DNA of 64,000 nucleotides from CAYRNY01 sp964425755. Its GTDB lineage: Bacteria > Chloroflexota > Anaerolineae > Aggregatilineales > Aggregatilineaceae. This document shows positions 25,717-35,163 of the stretch, one piece after another. The stretch lies in assembly GCA_964425755.1 (NCBI GenBank), contig CAYRNY010000001.1, positions 429,425-493,424 on the forward strand. Direction: 5' to 3'. The first letter of the stretch is position 1; the number at the start of each line of letters is the position of its first letter. The notes below the pieces were generated by a model. That model had not been told where the DNA came from, ran no database searches, and saw only the letters and a list, made by a program, of their open reading frames with translations. Both the position numbers and the translations under genes were made by a program.

Positions 25717-26661
25717 CTACCCCGTCGAGGGCAGCTTGGCCGCGAAGCGCGCGTCCTGCGCCACCATGCGCCGCAGCCCGTCCGCCAGCGTGACCTTCGG
25801 CGCGTAACCCAGCACCTCGCGCGCCAGCGTGAGATCGGCGCACAGCCGCGAGACCCCCGCGCTCTGCTCCCCGACGTGCAGCAGGTGCGCCTCGATGCCG
25901 GTGGCGTCTTCGATCAGGCGCACGAGGTCGTTGATCGATGTCGCCACGCCGCTGCCCACGTTGATGATCGGGCAGTCCGGCGCGGACGTCATGCCCGCCT
26001 GCACCAGTGCATCGACCACATCATCGACGTAGACGAAATCGCGCGCCTGCGTGCCGTTCCCGTGCACCACCACCGAGCCGCCGGTCAGCACTTGCCGGAT
26101 GAACTGCGGGATCACGGGCGGGTGCGCCGCCGGGAGCTGCTGGCCCGGCCCGTACGCGTTAAACACGCGGATGCAACTCGTCTCCACGTCCCACAGCTTG
26201 CCGATCGTGCAGACGTACTGCTCCGCCGCGAGCTTGCTCACCGCATACGGCGAATCGGGGTTCGGCGGCATCGATTCGCGCACCGGCTGGTGTTCCTGCT
26301 CGCCGTAGATCGCGCCGGACGAGACGAACACCATCCGCGGGACGCCCACATCGCGGATCGCTTCCAGCACGCTGACCGTGCCGCCCACGTTGACCGCGTT
26401 GTAATCGCGCGGATAGCGCATGCTCTCCGGCACGCTGACGCGCGCCGCGAGGTGGTACACGCAGTCCACGCCCTGCAGCAGCGACCACAGCTTCGGCACG
26501 TCGTTGACATCCGCGCGCGACAGAATCACGTTGTCGGGCAGGCGTCGCGGCTCACCGGCGCTGAGGTTGTCCACCACCCGCACGTCATGCCCCAGCGCGA
26601 CCAACCGCCGCACCAATGCGCTGCCCAGAAAACCAGCGCCCCCTGTTACCACGATCTGCAT
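25717..26661 (-). CDS. NAD-dependent epimerase/dehydratase (GalE-like extended SDR)
   Basis: 314 residues from ATG 26661, with GGAAGGA upstream; the longer frame adds unrelated residues. Extended SDR features are the N-terminal TGGAGFLG, Asp in VVDNLS, VSSGAIYG and the catalytic Tyr-xxx-Lys in SPYAVSKLAAE. It resembles UDP-glucose/UDP-glucuronate 4-epimerases and related sugar-nucleotide dehydratases used in surface glycan synthesis. The exact sugar is not assignable. It follows murJ on the same strand, but with 209 bp and a repeat between, and is divergent from the DUF2085 gene. Confidence 0.9.
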   Translation of the reverse strand: MQIVVTGGAGFLGSALVRRLVALGHDVRVVDNLSAGEPRRLPDNVILSRADVNDVPKLWSLLQGVDCVYHLAARVSVPESMRYPRDYNAVNVGGTVSVLEAIRDVGVPRMVFVSSGAIYGEQEHQPVRESMPPNPDSPYAVSKLAAEQYVCTIGKLWDVETSCIRVFNAYGPGQQLPAAHPPVIPQFIRQVLTGGSVVVHGNGTQARDFVYVDDVVDALVQAGMTSAPDCPIINVGSGVATSINDLVRLIEDATGIEAHLLHVGEQSAGVSRLCADLTLAREVLGYAPKVTLADGLRRMVAQDARFAAKLPSTG

Positions 26662-26861
26662 CGTCAGTCCTTCCGCTACCCCTCGGCTTGCATGGTCTTT
26701 GCGCAGGTTGCCCACGTCCGATCGCCGGGCAATTGCGCGGCTCCGGCCCCCACCGTTACCGGACTGGCAAAATCCGGTGTTCATGTGTCATTATAGCGCA
26801 TGCGTCGCGCCCGCAACTATTGCCGGGATCGCCAGGCAGTACATCGAGAGGAACCATCACC

Positions 26862-27719
26862 GTGCACACCGAACACGCCACCCACCACCACCCAAACCCC
26901 ACCACGCCGCTGAACCGGCCCTACGCGCGGCCCACGATCTGGGCGCTGGCCGTGCTGGGCGGGGTGATCCTCACGCTGTGGCTGGCCGGGACGCCGCCGG
27001 GCGTGCTGGGCAAGGCCGACGCGGTCGGTTACGCGATCTGCCACCGCATCGAAGCCCGCACGTTCCACGCGCACGACCGCCCGCTGCCACTGTGCGCGCG
27101 CTGCACGGGCATCTACCTGGGCGTGATCACCGCGCTGGTGATCATCGCGGCGCGGGGCCGCCTGCGTGCGGCGCGGCTGCCGGGGATTCCGGTGCTGGCG
27201 GTGATGGTCGCGCTCGGCCTGACGTACGCCGTCGACGGGTTGAACAGCTACCTCAGCATCTTTGCGTTCTACACCCCGCCCTACCAGCCGCACAACACGC
27301 TACGCCTGCTGACCGGCCTTAGCTTTGGGCTGGCGCTGATCACGATCGTGCTGCCGGTGATCAACGCGATCGCCTGGCGCGCCCCGCAGGATGCCGCGCC
27401 GGTCGCCTCACTGCGCGAGCTGGCGGCGCTCTACGCGGCGGCGGCGGGCGTCGCGGTCGCGGTCCTGCTGCAGATCGACGCGCTGCTGGTCGTGCTGGGG
27501 CTGATCAGCGCGCTCGGCGTGGTGCTGATGTTCGTGATCATCGGCGCGGTGCTGTTCCTGACGCTCACGCGGCGCGAAAATACGCTGACCCGTTGGCGCG
27601 ACCTGGCGTTTCCGGCGCTGGCCGGGCTGACGTTCGCCGTCGCCGTGATCGGGGGCATCGACCTGGTCCGCTATCTGTTCACCGGCACGTGGGACGGTTT
27701 CACGCTGCCGGGCGCGTGA
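26862..27719 (+). CDS. DUF2085 integral membrane protein
   Basis: 285 residues from GTG 26862, preceded by GAGAGGAA. About seven hydrophobic segments are visible. The family motif is present in full: CHRIEARTF and then PLCARCTGIYLG, two cysteine pairs on a cytosolic or membrane-surface loop. DUF2085 proteins are widespread in Firmicutes and Chloroflexota with no established function. The His-rich N-terminus (THHHPNP) may bind metal. It is convergent with the DUF402 gene, 13 bp apart. Confidence 0.85.
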   Translation: MHTEHATHHHPNPTTPLNRPYARPTIWALAVLGGVILTLWLAGTPPGVLGKADAVGYAICHRIEARTFHAHDRPLPLCARCTGIYLGVITALVIIAARGRLRAARLPGIPVLAVMVALGLTYAVDGLNSYLSIFAFYTPPYQPHNTLRLLTGLSFGLALITIVLPVINAIAWRAPQDAAPVASLRELAALYAAAAGVAVAVLLQIDALLVVLGLISALGVVLMFVIIGAVLFLTLTRRENTLTRWRDLAFPALAGLTFAVAVIGGIDLVRYLFTGTWDGFTLPGA

Positions 27720-27732
27720 GGGGGCCTGGTGG

Positions 27733-28203
27733 TCAGTCGCGGAGCGTGTCAAACGGGGGCTGGCGCTGCGCCACCTGGCGCTTGAGGTTGTCGAGCGCGG
27801 CGCGCGCGCGGCGGCGCGTCGTCTCGTCCAGCGGCAACGCGTCGAACTCGTCCTCGTCCAGCACGGTGATCGCCCCGTCCGGCGTGACGAACACGTCCAG
27901 CGCCAAGTCATCCGCGCGCACGGTGTCCGCTTCGATCACCGCCGGGCGCGTGATGTTGCAGTACCAGCCCTTGAAGTGGTCGTCATCGACGTCGTACATC
28001 TCGAAAATGTTGTACCAGCGGTCGCTGTAGAAACGTTCGACAAAGCGATCGCCCTGGCGGAAGGTGTGGTAACCGGCTTCAACGTCCGGGCGGCTGAAGC
28101 GCGCCTCCAGCTTGACCCACCCCTCACCCCGCGCGATCTCGCGCCCGGTGTAGCGCCAGACCTCGCGCCCGGTATGGTCATTCTTAATCACGGTGATCGT
28201 CAT
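27733..28203 (-). CDS. DUF402 (FomD-like) protein
   Basis: 156 residues, cytosolic. It has the DUF402 signature: an acidic cluster in FEMYDVDDDHFKGWYCNI, followed by YCNI-type and DLALDVFVTPDG segments. Family members characterised so far (FomD, Ntdp) are metal-dependent nucleotide phosphohydrolases, and the Asp cluster here is consistent with divalent-metal binding. AGAGGG precedes the ATG at 28203. It is separated from the upstream gene by a terminator at 28262-28295, so it has its own promoter or relies on readthrough. Confidence 0.85.
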   Translation of the reverse strand: MTITVIKNDHTGREVWRYTGREIARGEGWVKLEARFSRPDVEAGYHTFRQGDRFVERFYSDRWYNIFEMYDVDDDHFKGWYCNITRPAVIEADTVRADDLALDVFVTPDGAITVLDEDEFDALPLDETTRRRARAALDNLKRQVAQRQPPFDTLRD

Positions 28204-28261
28204 ATCCAGCCCTCTGCACTACTCGGTACGTCCGGTCCGGCGCCGGCGGCACGCGCACAGC

Positions 28262-28295
28262 AAAACGCCGCCCTGCGTCTTTCCGCACGGCGGCG
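28262..28295 (-). terminator. Intrinsic terminator after the winged-helix gene
   Basis: A 12-bp stem with one mismatch (28295-28284 with 28277-28266) followed on the minus strand by TTTT (28265-28262), 25 bases after the stop at 28321. Confidence 0.75.
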
Positions 28296-28320
28296 CGTCA
28301 ACGTCTCGGCGACAGCCGCG

Positions 28321-29082
28321 TCACGCGGACCCGCCGGGATGCAGGCGCACCGTCGCCGCGAGCGCCTGGAACTCCGCGCTGTTCGGCGTGGGGAACGCGC
28401 TCACCGGCAGGTCGAAAAACATGCCGCCGACCGCGAGCACCTCGCCCGGCCCCACCACCTGGAACACCTCGACCCGCACGCGGGCCGCGCCTGTGTGCTG
28501 CATCGTGACGCGGAACCGTACCGGCCCCGCCGGGGCGCTAACCGGCAGCTCAAGCGGGCGTTCGACAGGTTCAACCGTGCCCCCAGGCACACTCACGCGC
28601 ACGATCACATGGGCCGGTTCGTGCAAGGGATGCGCGCCGCCTGCCGCTGCCTCGAACCCGACACGCACCGGCACAGGTGCCCGCGCGACCATCTCCTTCG
28701 GCAGAAACGCCGACACACGGCGTTGGTGCCACGCAATCGCCGCCGCATCCGGCCCCGCATCCGGTTGATGTGCCGGTTCCTGCTGCGGCACCGGTGCGGT
28801 GGGCTGCTGTGGCGCGGTGTCCGCTGCATCGCCATCCTGGGCGTGCAGCACGTGCGCGGCTTCCTGCCCGCTGGACGTGAGCGTGTAATATTCCTGCTCC
28901 GGCATCTCGACGTAATAGCGCGTCACCAGGCGGCGGATCGCCTTGCCAAGCGACCGCGCGCTCAGGCCGGTACCCGCCATAATCTCGTCCGTCGTCGCGC
29001 CGTCCTTCCGCGTACCGAGAAAACGGATCACGTCAAGCGCCGGGGGTGGCAGCTTTTGGAGATCGGTCGGTAGCCCGGTCAT
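28321..29082 (-). CDS. Winged-helix protein with C-terminal beta domain, function unknown
   Basis: 253 residues from ATG 29082 with GAGGGG upstream. Residues 10-75 look like a winged helix-turn-helix (ALDVIRFLGTRKDGATTDEI and then LSARSLGKAIRRLVTRYYVE). A Gln/Pro/Ala-rich linker follows (about 80-115), and residues 115-250 form a beta-rich domain (VRVGFEAAAGGAHPL, VIVRVSVPGGTVEP) without a recognised name. It could be a transcription regulator with a sensor domain. No membrane segment is present. It ends at an intrinsic terminator and starts 93 bp downstream of the ASCH gene. Confidence 0.65.
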   Translation of the reverse strand: MTGLPTDLQKLPPPALDVIRFLGTRKDGATTDEIMAGTGLSARSLGKAIRRLVTRYYVEMPEQEYYTLTSSGQEAAHVLHAQDGDAADTAPQQPTAPVPQQEPAHQPDAGPDAAAIAWHQRRVSAFLPKEMVARAPVPVRVGFEAAAGGAHPLHEPAHVIVRVSVPGGTVEPVERPLELPVSAPAGPVRFRVTMQHTGAARVRVEVFQVVGPGEVLAVGGMFFDLPVSAFPTPNSAEFQALAATVRLHPGGSA

Positions 29083-29175
29083 TGTCCCCTCGTTTCTGGT
29101 GGTGGTCCGCTGCCATTTACTATACGACAGATCGCATGTTTGAACCACCCCAGCCACGCGGCGACCCGCGCCGGA

Positions 29176-29682
29176 TTACCGCGTACCAGGCGCGTAGAGC
29201 ACGCGGAAACGCTCGCACACCACCGGCATATCCTCGGACGGATCGCGCCCGATCTGCGCGCACTCGCGGCTGAAGACGTCCCAATGCACGCGCCGCCAGA
29301 ACGCCAGCGAGCGGTCGCCTTCCCCCTCTTCGTATGCCTGGCGCTCGTCCACCGCGTTGAAGGGCACGACCTGCACCTCGGTGGTTTCGATGATGCATTG
29401 CGGGGTGCCGTCCCACGTGGTGATGATGCTCAGATCGCCCGCCTGCGGGAGCGGCTCGCCCTCCGCCACGTACGCCCAGTACAGGCTGGCGGTGGCGGTT
29501 TTCGTCCCCGCGAGCACAAGCGCGGCAAGCTCGTTAGCGTCGTGCTCGTTGTCGCAGAAATACCACGCCTGGGGCGGCGTTTCCGGCGGGCGCTGACCGG
29601 CGGGCAGCGTCGCGCGGTACGCCTCCCAGAACGCGTGCAACCGTTCGTCATTGCCGGTTTTGCGGTCTGGTTGGTCGGTCAT
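29176..29682 (-). CDS. ASCH-domain protein
   Basis: 168 residues. Members of this beta-barrel family share the LVLAGTKTATASL segment (family consensus xGxKTxTxS), a WDGTPQCIIETTEV strand and VHWDVFSRECAQIG, all present here. ASCH domains resemble PUA domains and are thought to bind RNA; some are nucleotide-processing enzymes such as N4-acetylcytidine amidohydrolase. The start codon overlaps the stop of the ABC ATPase gene by one base (TGATG), with AGGGGG just before it, so it is translationally coupled to the thiamine-precursor transporter. A role in pyrimidine metabolism is conceivable but unproven. Confidence 0.85.
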   Translation of the reverse strand: MTDQPDRKTGNDERLHAFWEAYRATLPAGQRPPETPPQAWYFCDNEHDANELAALVLAGTKTATASLYWAYVAEGEPLPQAGDLSIITTWDGTPQCIIETTEVQVVPFNAVDERQAYEEGEGDRSLAFWRRVHWDVFSRECAQIGRDPSEDMPVVCERFRVLYAPGTR

Positions 29683-30503
29683 CAGTCCCCCTGATCGTCA
29701 CGTTGATCGTTACTCTCGCTGCCGCCCTCCAGCGCCTCGAATAACTCCGCTTCCAGGCGGCGCAGGTCCTCCGATAAGAGCGATATCTTCGCGCGCGGGC
29801 GCGGCAGATCGACATGCAGCCGCTTGACGATGCGCCCCGGACGCGCGCTGAACACCAGCACCCGATCCGCCAGATACACCGCTTCCTCGACATCGTGCGT
29901 GATGAACAGGATCGTCTTCTTGAACTGCTGCCAGATGTCCAGCAGCCAGCGCTGAAGCTCGCGCCGTGTCAGCGCGTCCAGCGCCCCGAACGGCTCATCC
30001 AGCAGCAGGATGTCGCGGTCGGTCAGGAACGTGCGCAGCAGGGCGGCCCGCTGGCGCATCCCGCCGGAGAGCGCATCCGGAAATACGTCCTCGAAGCCTT
30101 GCAGCCCGAACAGCGGCATCAACTCGCGCGCGCGGCGGCGGGCCTGGCGCTTGGGACGCCCGTCGATCTCCGGCCCCAGGATCACGTTGTTCAGCACCGT
30201 GCGCCAGGGCAGCAGCAGGTCGCGCTGCGGCATATAGCCGACCTGCCCCGCGCGCGGCCCGGTAAAGGTGCCCTCCGGCACGTCGCCGCACGCGATGCGG
30301 ATCGTCCCGTTATCCGGCTGCGTCAGCCCGGTGATCAGGTTGAACAGCGTGCTCTTGCCGCTGCCACTCGGCCCGATGATCGTCACGAACTCGCCGGGGT
30401 ACGCCACAAAGCCGATATCGTCAAGCGCATGCACGGCGCGCCCGCCGTCGCGAAACGTCTTGCTCAGGTGCTCGATTTCAAGACAGGGTCTGGATTCGGT
30501 CAC
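29682..30503 (-). CDS. thiZ: ABC transporter ATPase of a thiamine-precursor importer
   Basis: 273 residues from a GTG start with AAGGTGA upstream. It shows Walker A GPSGSGKS, Q-loop MPQRDLLLPW, the ABC signature LSGGMRQR, Walker B ILLLDEPFGALD and switch His in ITHDVEEA. It belongs to the nitrate/taurine/pyrimidine-precursor branch. Its place behind a NMT1-like binding protein and in an operon led by a TPP riboswitch makes it the energising subunit for uptake of a thiamine pyrimidine precursor. About 108 bp, including a short GC hairpin near 30571-30588, separate it from the binding-protein gene, which may lower its expression relative to the binding protein. Confidence 0.88.
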   Translation of the reverse strand: MTESRPCLEIEHLSKTFRDGGRAVHALDDIGFVAYPGEFVTIIGPSGSGKSTLFNLITGLTQPDNGTIRIACGDVPEGTFTGPRAGQVGYMPQRDLLLPWRTVLNNVILGPEIDGRPKRQARRRARELMPLFGLQGFEDVFPDALSGGMRQRAALLRTFLTDRDILLLDEPFGALDALTRRELQRWLLDIWQQFKKTILFITHDVEEAVYLADRVLVFSARPGRIVKRLHVDLPRPRAKISLLSEDLRRLEAELFEALEGGSESNDQRDDQGD

Positions 30504-30611
30504 GTGTGCTCACTTCACCTTCCGGATGCAGCCGGTCGCCGGGCGTGCGGCCTGCAGGCGGATACAGCGAGGGCGCACCAGGGCGCCCCCTGAACGTAAC
30601 GACGCGGCGCG

Positions 30612-31691
30612 TTACTCGCCGTTTTCATCCGCCTCGACGCTGCCGGGCAGGAACGCATTGGTGAACGCGGCTTCGGCGTCGATCGCTTCCGCGATGATGC
30701 CGTTCTCGACCAGGAAGTCGGTGAAGCCCTGCCAGATATCCAGCGACTGCTGGCCCCAACGCGGCGCGTCGGCCTGGTATTCCGGCGCGAGCCATTCGGC
30801 GCTGGCGCGGATCAGGTCCGGGTTGGCTTCCGGGTTGGCTTCGGTCAAGATATCTGCTGCGGCGTCAGGCTCCGCGATCGCGTCGGCAAACCCGCGCGCG
30901 GTCGCATGCACAAACGCTTCGACCACGTCCGGCTGCTCGGCGATCATGTCCTCGCTGGTGATCAGGATCGGCGTGTAGTAGTCGGGGATGCAGTCGAACC
31001 AGTCCCACAGCATCACCGTGTCCAGTTCCAGCCCGCGCAGCTCGCCCTCGATCCCGGTCCAGCCGTAGTACATCCACGCGAAATCGATCCGGTCGCGCTG
31101 CATCAGTTCAAAGCCGTCCGCATAGCCGACGTCGATGTATTCAAACGACCCCGGCTCGCCACCGTCGCAGGCGATCAGCGTGTTGATGATCGCGTTCTCC
31201 AGGTCGCGCTGCCCGAAGCCGCCGTACTTCAGCCCCGCGAAGTCCGCCGGGCGCGTGATCGGGTCCTGGTCGTGCAGGCTCACGAAACCGGACGTGTTAT
31301 GCTGGATGATCGCTGCCAGCGACACAATCGGCATGCCGTCCGCGCGGGCGTACGTCGCGAACTCCTGGTAGCCCACGCCGAACTGTGCCGCGCCGCTGGT
31401 CACGATCGCTTCTACCAGCACGTCGGTCGGCTCCTGGATCGAGACGTTCAGGTTGGCCTCGTCGTAGTAGCCGCGTGCCTGCGCCACGTAAAAACCGGTG
31501 TGGTTGGTGTTTGGCGTCCAGTCGAGCATCAGCGTCACGTTAGTACGTTCATCCACCCGTGCGAACGTGGTCGCCCCGCCGAGCGGATCAGGCGTCTCGT
31601 CCTCGCCATCCTGCGCGGTGACGGGCAGCGCCATGCCAAGCACGGCGACCAGCGCGATCAGGGTTGCGATTGGTTTGATTCGGGAAAACAT
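30612..31691 (-). CDS. thiY: NMT1/THI5-like substrate-binding protein
   Basis: 359 residues from ATG 31691 with AAGGAG upstream. A Sec signal peptide (PIATLIALVAVLGMALPVTAQ) precedes an acidic linker and then the NMT1/THI5 fold: LMLDWTPNTNHTGFYVAQARGYY is the family's characteristic first segment (split over residues about 55-80), with FGVGYQEFATYARADG and LKYGGFG later. Characterised homologues (ThiY) bind N-formyl-4-amino-5-aminomethyl-2-methylpyrimidine for thiamine salvage. No lipobox is visible, so it may be free or retained by the membrane. Operon context (TPP riboswitch, thiamine pyrophosphokinase, permease, ATPase) strongly supports the thiamine role. Confidence 0.88.
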   Translation of the reverse strand: MFSRIKPIATLIALVAVLGMALPVTAQDGEDETPDPLGGATTFARVDERTNVTLMLDWTPNTNHTGFYVAQARGYYDEANLNVSIQEPTDVLVEAIVTSGAAQFGVGYQEFATYARADGMPIVSLAAIIQHNTSGFVSLHDQDPITRPADFAGLKYGGFGQRDLENAIINTLIACDGGEPGSFEYIDVGYADGFELMQRDRIDFAWMYYGWTGIEGELRGLELDTVMLWDWFDCIPDYYTPILITSEDMIAEQPDVVEAFVHATARGFADAIAEPDAAADILTEANPEANPDLIRASAEWLAPEYQADAPRWGQQSLDIWQGFTDFLVENGIIAEAIDAEAAFTNAFLPGSVEADENGE

Positions 31692-31736
31692 CACGAACTC
31701 CTTTGCTGGTGATTCAATCTAACAACTGAAAACGAC

Positions 31737-32801
31737 TTACTCTTCAGCCAGCAATACCGCTTGAATCTCCTCCACATACGCGGCGCTGGCCGCGTCATCC
31801 GTGAGGAACGCGATCTTGTCCGGGCCGTCGATGCCGATGCCCAGCTCAACCGCCCGCGCGATCTGTTCAGTCGCGAAGATGCGCCCGGCGCTGACCGGCG
31901 GTCCCGCGCCGAACATGCGCAGCAGCGCCACGCCGACCGCGTCCAGGGCGACCTGGTCGGTGCCGGCAAGCACCACGTCCGGCTGCGCGAGCGTGCCCGT
32001 CATCGGGCCGCCCGCGATGAACGCGTCGACCGCGTCCAGCACGGTCACATCCGGGGCCCACGCGAGGTTGATCTCCGCGATCATGCGCCGCATGTGCCGG
32101 TTGCGCTCGCCGTGCAGCTCGTCCATCAAGCGCACCTGCCGGTCCCCACACGGGCCGGTCCTGGCGACGATGCCCACCGCGTTCTTCAGCGTGATCGTGT
32201 AGTGGCCGCCGTAGCCGTGCGTCTTGAGGCAACACGTCGCCACGACGCTTTCCGCCTCCCAGACCGGGCGCGCGACGACAAAGCCATGCTGCCAGTGGCT
32301 TGCCTCCGGCTGCACCCAGTGCCAGTGTTCCGGCACGGGGGACAGGTCGTCCAGCGCGGCGGTCTCAAAGCCCAGCGCGGCGGCCATGTCGTAGATGCCT
32401 TTCGCCTGCATCACACTGTGCGCGCCTTGCCAGCTTCGATCACCCACCGTGACCGCGTCCGCGCCGCTGTCCTGCAGCCACGTCACGAGCGCGGCGAGCG
32501 TGTCGTTGTGCGTCGAGCCGGGCGGCGGATCGGCGCTGTTGAAGTTCGGCTTCAGCAGCACGCGCTTATCCTGCACCGGGTTCGTGCCGAGCAGGTCCAG
32601 CACACGGCGCACGCCATCAGCGCGGTCGCGCGTCTTGACCAGCGCGATCGTCGCCGGGCCTTCCGGCGTGCGCCGCAGCGGTAGCGGGGTCGGCGTGGTC
32701 TGTGCGCCTGCGCGGTCCCAACCGGCCAGCAGCGCGCCAGAAGCAGCGGCCAGCAGCGTGCCGATAAACCGGCGGCGGTTCAGTGTGTGTTTGTGCGACA
32801 T
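31737..32801 (-). CDS. Tat-exported DUF362 protein
   Basis: 354 residues from ATG 32801, with GGAGGTG upstream. The N-terminus NRRRFIGTLLAAASGALLAG is a twin-arginine signal. The body matches DUF362: VLLKPNFNSADPPPGSTHND, then CCLKTHGYGGHYTITLKNAVG. DUF362 proteins are often linked to iron-sulfur proteins, but no ferredoxin motif is present here. It lies within the thiamine operon between the CBS protein and the binding protein, with 45 bp to the latter. Its function in this setting is unknown; the Cys pair and Tat export suggest a cofactor-containing periplasmic or wall-side protein. Confidence 0.82.
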   Translation of the reverse strand: MSHKHTLNRRRFIGTLLAAASGALLAGWDRAGAQTTPTPLPLRRTPEGPATIALVKTRDRADGVRRVLDLLGTNPVQDKRVLLKPNFNSADPPPGSTHNDTLAALVTWLQDSGADAVTVGDRSWQGAHSVMQAKGIYDMAAALGFETAALDDLSPVPEHWHWVQPEASHWQHGFVVARPVWEAESVVATCCLKTHGYGGHYTITLKNAVGIVARTGPCGDRQVRLMDELHGERNRHMRRMIAEINLAWAPDVTVLDAVDAFIAGGPMTGTLAQPDVVLAGTDQVALDAVGVALLRMFGAGPPVSAGRIFATEQIARAVELGIGIDGPDKIAFLTDDAASAAYVEEIQAVLLAEE

Positions 32802-32885
32802 CTTGGCACCTCCACAATCACGACCGGTGCGGTTCGTTCGCGCCCAGCCGCGTGCAAACATTACCGGTAAACACAATCGCCGGAC

Positions 32886-34205
32886 TCAATCCGCCGCGGG
32901 CGAGGCAACGTCCGACTGCTGCACCAGGACCTTGTCCACGCGCCGCTCGTCCATATCGACCACCTCGAACGTCCACCCGCCCCAGTCGAAGCGGTCGCCT
33001 TCCACCGGGATACGCTCGATCTGCTGCATGACAAACCCGCTGAGTGTCTCGTAGACGCCTTCCTCCGCCTCCGGGAAACTCCGCACGCCGAGCCGTTCCT
33101 TGACCTCGTCGATATGCAGCATGCCATCCATCAGCCACGAGCCATCTGCACGCTGCACGGCACGCACGTCGTCCGGCTGGCCGGAAGACGGGATCTCGCC
33201 GACAAACGCTTCGAGCAGGTCATGTTCGGTCAGCACGCCTTGAATCCCGCCGTGCTCGTCGATCACCAACAGCATGTGCGTCTCGTGCTCCTTGAAAAGA
33301 TAGATCGCGCGCGAGGCGGCGATGTTTTCCGGCACGAAGCGCGGCGCGTACAGGTGCTCGGTCAATACGGGCTGCTCGCCCGCCAGGCAGCGAGCCAACA
33401 GGTCTTTGGCGTGCACGATGCCCAATGGCTGGTCCAGGCTGCCATCACAGACCGGAAACGCGCTAAAACGGCTGTCGGTGATCGCCGCCTGGATATCCTC
33501 CGGCGTGGCGTCGGCATCCAGCCAGACCACGTCCAGATGCGGCGTCATAAACGCGCTGACGTGGCGGTCGTCCAACTGGAACACGCTCTCGACCAGGTCC
33601 TGCTCGACGGTGGCGAACACGCCCGCGCGCGTGCCCTGGTCGATCAGCAGGCGGATCTCCTCTTCGGTGATGGGCGGTTCGTCGCTGTCGTGGATGCGCA
33701 GCACGCGCAACACCGCGGCGGTCGACGCGCTGAGGAACGTCACGGCGGGCGACGCGAGGCGCGCCAGCACCCGCATCGGGCGCGCGACCAGCGACGCCAC
33801 ACGTTCCGGGTTCTGCAGCGCGATGCGCTTGGGCACCAGCTCGCCCAACACCAGCGACAGGTACGTGATCGCCAGCACCACCACCCCCAGCCCGATCGCC
33901 TTGGCATACGGGGCCAGCAGCGCCACGTCCGCCAGCGCGTCCCCGATCGCGGCGGCGATCGTCGCGCCACCGAAGGCACCCGCCAGCACGCCCACCAGCG
34001 TGATGCCGATCTGCACGGTGGACAGGAACCGCGTGGGCGACTCGATCAACTCCAGCGCCACGCGCGCGCCTCCGTTGCCCTCGTCGCGCTGCTGCTGGAG
34101 CCGCGTCTTCCGCGCGGAGACGACCGCCAGTTCGGACATCGCCAGCACGCCGTTGAACAGGACCAGCACAACGATAACCAGAATTTCGACCAGAATCACA
34201 GACAT
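32886..34205 (-). CDS. CNNM/CorC-type membrane protein with CBS domains
   Basis: 439 residues. The N-terminal DUF21/CNNM region (about 1-190) has three to four membrane helices with NGVLAMSELAVVSARKTRL and LVLGELVPKRIAL, both typical. Two CBS domains follow (about 205-330, with FMTPHLDVVWLDAD and GIVHAKDLL), then a CorC_HlyC transporter-associated domain (about 345-430, DGMLHIDEVKERLGV). Such proteins export or regulate Mg2+ and other cations. Thiamine pyrophosphate chemistry needs Mg2+, but no direct link is shown. It lies within the thiamine operon 41 bp after the permease gene. The start lacks a good ribosome site. Confidence 0.9.
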   Translation of the reverse strand: MSVILVEILVIVVLVLFNGVLAMSELAVVSARKTRLQQQRDEGNGGARVALELIESPTRFLSTVQIGITLVGVLAGAFGGATIAAAIGDALADVALLAPYAKAIGLGVVVLAITYLSLVLGELVPKRIALQNPERVASLVARPMRVLARLASPAVTFLSASTAAVLRVLRIHDSDEPPITEEEIRLLIDQGTRAGVFATVEQDLVESVFQLDDRHVSAFMTPHLDVVWLDADATPEDIQAAITDSRFSAFPVCDGSLDQPLGIVHAKDLLARCLAGEQPVLTEHLYAPRFVPENIAASRAIYLFKEHETHMLLVIDEHGGIQGVLTEHDLLEAFVGEIPSSGQPDDVRAVQRADGSWLMDGMLHIDEVKERLGVRSFPEAEEGVYETLSGFVMQQIERIPVEGDRFDWGGWTFEVVDMDERRVDKVLVQQSDVASPAAD

Positions 34206-34246
34206 TGTTTAGAGTCAGCCTTTACTGCGGTAGCCCCGCTTGACGC

Positions 34247-35152
34247 TCAATAGATCCCCGGGCCGCGCCACGACGTGCGCTGCGTGGTGTAGTACCAGCG
34301 CAGCGCCAGCCGCTCGACCAGGTTCACCAGCAGCACGAGCAGCAGGCTCAGCACGGCGGTCAGCAGGATCGCCAGGTACGCCTGGTCAAGCCGGAAGCTG
34401 CTGTACGAACGCTTCAAGAACACGCCCAATCCTTGCTGCGCGGTGATGTACTCGCCGAAGATCGCCCCTACCACGCTGTACGTCGCCGCGATGCGCAGCC
34501 CGCCGAAAAACGAGGGCATCGCTGCCGGCAGCCGCACCTTGACCCAGGTCTGCCGCGTGGTCGCGCCCATCGCGCGCAGCAGCGAAAGCAGCGCCGGGTC
34601 GGCAGACTGCAACCCGCTGAACGTGTTGAGCGCGATCGGGAAGAAACAGAACAGCACCACCACCGTGATCTTTGGCCCGCTGCCGAACCCGAAAATCAGG
34701 ATCAGCAGGATCGCGATCGCGAAGATGGGCACCGTCTGCGAGACGACCAGCACCGGGTACAGCACCCAGCGCAGCACCGGCGAGAAGTCCATCACGCCCG
34801 CGATCAACACGCCCAGCACCAGCGCGATCGCCAGCCCGCTGAGCGTCTCCCACAGCGTCTGCGGGATGTGTGTGTGCAGCAGCCGGTCCTGGTGCGTCAG
34901 CCACGCCTGCCGGACCTCGCTCACGGACGGGAAGATCGTATCAAACGTCAGGTCTTCGGTCGCGCTGATCTCCATGTACAGCACCCCCACACCCGACGAG
35001 AAAAACGCCAGCACCAGCGCCACGACCACGATCAGCACGATCACACGGCCCACGTCGAGCACCGGGCGCAGCGCCTGCGGCGGCTGGACCGGCAGCCCGC
35101 CGTTGGCAGCGGGGCGTTGTGCGGTAGTTGATGTTTGTTCCTGGCTGCTCAC
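34247..35152 (-). CDS. thiX: ABC transporter permease of a thiamine-precursor importer
   Basis: 301 residues from a GTG start with AAAGGGAT upstream. About six to seven hydrophobic segments are visible. The cytoplasmic coupling loop LLRAMGATTRQTWVKVRLPA is the EAA motif of binding-protein-dependent permeases, in the form typical of the nitrate/taurine/NMT1 group. It starts 11 bp after the thiamine pyrophosphokinase stop and pairs with the binding protein and ATPase encoded further downstream. A long cytosolic Gln/Pro/Ala N-terminus (about 30 residues) precedes the first helix. Confidence 0.88.
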   Translation of the reverse strand: MSSQEQTSTTAQRPAANGGLPVQPPQALRPVLDVGRVIVLIVVVALVLAFFSSGVGVLYMEISATEDLTFDTIFPSVSEVRQAWLTHQDRLLHTHIPQTLWETLSGLAIALVLGVLIAGVMDFSPVLRWVLYPVLVVSQTVPIFAIAILLILIFGFGSGPKITVVVLFCFFPIALNTFSGLQSADPALLSLLRAMGATTRQTWVKVRLPAAMPSFFGGLRIAATYSVVGAIFGEYITAQQGLGVFLKRSYSSFRLDQAYLAILLTAVLSLLLVLLVNLVERLALRWYYTTQRTSWRGPGIY

Positions 35153-35163
35153 GGCGATCCCTT